Translations under genes and position numbers: made by a program
Assembly (NCBI GenBank): GCA_021803845.1
Contig: JAJZLA010000085.1
Span: forward strand, 1 to 6,779
Origin: a bacterium
GTDB taxonomy: Bacteria > SZUA-79 > Acidulodesulfobacterales > Acidulodesulfobacteraceae
Direction: 5' to 3'
Length of the DNA: 6,779 nt
In this document: one piece after another, positions 5,222-6,779 of the stretch
Layout: each line of letters opens with the position of its first letter
Numbering within the stretch: position 1 is the first letter of the stretch
The notes under the pieces: generated by a model
Seen by the model: the letters and a program-made list of their open reading frames with translations, nothing else
Told to the model about the DNA's origin: nothing
Database searches by the model: none

Positions 5222-6779
5222 ATGCATCTTAAATATATAGAACTTTTCGGTTTTAAAACATTTCCGGATAAAATAAGAATACCGTTCGACAAAGGCATAA
5301 ACGTTATAGTCGGACCTAACGGATGCGGAAAAACCAATATCGTCGATGCCGTGAGATTTATTCTCGGAGAGCAGAATCTTAAAGAATTAAGATTAAAAAG
5401 CATGAACGATATAATTTTTCACGGTTCTAATATAAGAAACGGCTCATCCGTCGCTTTGTGCAGGGGCGTTTTTGAAAACGGCGGCGGAAGTTTTAAATAT
5501 AAAGATTTTTCGGAAGTAATGGTCGAGAGGAGACATTTCAAAAACAAAGAAACGGAATATAAAATAAACGGAATTTCCGTACCTTACAGGGAATATTTAG
5601 ATTTTTTCAACGAAAGCGGCCTATCTAAGCATTATTCCATAATAGATTCCTATAAAATCAACGCTTTGCTAAATTTCAAACCGGCAGAATTACGTTTATT
5701 TTTTGAAGAAGCTTCCGGAATTACAAAATATAAGATTCAGAAAAAATCTGCTTCTAAAAAACTTGAAGCCGCCGTCAATAATCTTTTAAGAATAGGCGAT
5801 CTGCTGGGCGAAGTCGAAAGCCGCCTCGAAGATCTTGAAAAATCGGCTAAAAAATTAGAAGAATACCGGCTTGCCGAAACCGAAAAAAATCGCTATGAAT
5901 ACGTATTGTACTTAAAGTCGAAAAATAAAATAATTTCCGATATAAACAAGTATAAGTCGGAACTTGAAATTTATTCGGCTCAGCTTGCAGAAGTTGGCGC
6001 TGTCGTCGCTTCTCTATTAGACATACTAACCGATGCTAAAACTTCATTCGACGAGATAGAAAAAATTTATAAGACGGCAACAAACGAAAAAAACAGCTAT
6101 TTAATAGAACTTGCAAAGCTTGGCTCGGATATAGAATATTTAGAAATAAAAATTAAAGATACGGAGTCCGAAATAACAAAAAAAACCAAAGAAACGGACG
6201 AACAGGACGAATCACGCAAAAGAAACGCCGAAAAATTGACGGGATTAAATGAAAAACTCAAGACCGACGAGTCTAATTTGAAAAGTCTTAACGAAAAATT
6301 AAATATAACGGCAAAATCGCTTGCCGAAAAAAAAGAGCTTATGCTGAGAGTCAAAGGTATCCTTGCGAGTATCGAAGACGAAATTTTAGATATAGTCGAA
6401 AAATCTCAAAACGGAAAAAACAAAATTATTTTTATAGATAAAAATATTAAAAATATAGAAGCAAAAATTATAGAAACGAAAAATAACTCCGACAAAATTT
6501 CCGCGGAATTAGAAGATGCGGAAATTTCTTTTAATCAAAAAACCCAAGATTTAAACGAAAGCAATCTGTCCGCCGAAACCGTTAGAAAGAATTATTCCGA
6601 TAACGAAAACGAACTTATCGGATTAAATAAAAAATTCAATGAATATTTTTTGCAAAAAAACGCGTTGGAAAAAGAGCTTATAAAAATTAATATTGAAATA
6701 ACTAAACTTAATGAATTTATAAAAAACAGGGAAGGATTTTCCGAAGGCGTCAAAGATTTTCTTAAATCAAAAAAGGATT
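5222..6779 (+). CDS. smc: SMC chromosome-segregation ATPase, N-terminal 519 residues, 3' end outside window
   Basis: Partial gene: the frame has no stop through the last base. SMC dimers with ScpA/ScpB condense and segregate chromosomes on the nucleoid. The start MHLKYIELFGFKTF matches the family opening, and an in-frame stop at 5204 (the rsmE stop) excludes earlier starts. No Shine-Dalgarno site is seen. The head includes Walker A GPNGCGKTN (31-39, Lys37), GEQNLKELR (49-57) with the Arg57 arginine finger, DIIFHGS (63-69) and EEASGITKYK (162-171). The Q-loop position, usually Gln in a SIIxQGKV context, is Ser143 (SIIDSYKI). From about 172 to 500 comes a Lys/Glu/Asn-rich coiled-coil arm. GFSEGVKDFL (505-514) matches the entry to the hinge, so arm length is ordinary. 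The C-terminal signature motif and Walker B lie beyond the window. The MxLKxIELxGFKxF opening, the GEQ/DIIF head and the hinge entry argue against SbcC or RecN. Confidence 0.93.
   Translation, partial: MHLKYIELFGFKTFPDKIRIPFDKGINVIVGPNGCGKTNIVDAVRFILGEQNLKELRLKSMNDIIFHGSNIRNGSSVALCRGVFENGGGSFKYKDFSEVMVERRHFKNKETEYKINGISVPYREYLDFFNESGLSKHYSIIDSYKINALLNFKPAELRLFFEEASGITKYKIQKKSASKKLEAAVNNLLRIGDLLGEVESRLEDLEKSAKKLEEYRLAETEKNRYEYVLYLKSKNKIISDINKYKSELEIYSAQLAEVGAVVASLLDILTDAKTSFDEIEKIYKTATNEKNSYLIELAKLGSDIEYLEIKIKDTESEITKKTKETDEQDESRKRNAEKLTGLNEKLKTDESNLKSLNEKLNITAKSLAEKKELMLRVKGILASIEDEILDIVEKSQNGKNKIIFIDKNIKNIEAKIIETKNNSDKISAELEDAEISFNQKTQDLNESNLSAETVRKNYSDNENELIGLNKKFNEYFLQKNALEKELIKINIEITKLNEFIKNREGFSEGVKDFLKSKKD

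Noticed and set aside
5203..5403. 66-codon minus-strand ORF antisense to the smc start
   Set aside because: Shadow of the conserved SMC Walker A region, where the + strand frame clearly encodes the protein.
6097..6354. 85-codon Ser/Phe-rich minus-strand ORF
   Set aside because: Reverse complement of Glu/Lys codons of the SMC coiled coil, which gives Phe/Ser-rich artefacts.

Overview
The window comes from a low-G+C Gram-negative (diderm, LPS-bearing) bacterium. The evidence is an LptD-type outer-membrane LPS translocon protein at the left edge and A/T-rich codon use throughout (many AAA, ATA, TTA, AGA codons). The exact lineage cannot be fixed from this sequence. A divergent, deltaproteobacteria-like lineage would fit, but that is only a guess. 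All supported genes are on the + strand and tightly packed; no mobile element, tRNA, rRNA or CRISPR array is visible.

Region 1 (about 1-3717) is a cell-envelope block. It holds the C-terminal part of lptD (LPS insertion in the outer membrane), then rmlB (dTDP-glucose 4,6-dehydratase) and rmlD (dTDP-4-dehydrorhamnose reductase). RmlB and RmlD catalyse the second and fourth steps of dTDP-L-rhamnose synthesis, a sugar commonly placed in O-antigen or other surface glycans. Steps one and three (rmlA, rmlC) are not in the window. rmlB has a near-perfect Shine-Dalgarno site and rmlD a moderate one.

Region 2 (3718-3847) is the only sizeable intergenic gap, 130 bases. It holds a good sigma-70-like promoter candidate, a GC-rich hairpin in otherwise A/T-rich DNA, and an 8-codon mini-ORF with its own Shine-Dalgarno-like site.

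Region 3 (3848-6779) reads as a second transcription unit: a two-TM DUF502 protein, an RsmE-like SPOUT rRNA methyltransferase, and the N-terminal 519 residues of an SMC chromosome-condensation ATPase that runs off the right edge. Both gaps between these genes are exactly 15 bases, and none of the three has a convincing Shine-Dalgarno site.

The most interesting signal is that these three genes look degenerate at family-defining positions. The RsmE-like protein lacks the Arg/Glu of the C-terminal knot motif and the internal Glu-Gln pair. The SMC lacks the Q-loop glutamine although its Walker A lysine and arginine finger are kept. The DUF502 protein has a shortened signature loop. By contrast RmlB and RmlD keep every canonical motif. 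No wholly new system is evident; these altered housekeeping proteins and the leader region are the points worth checking.
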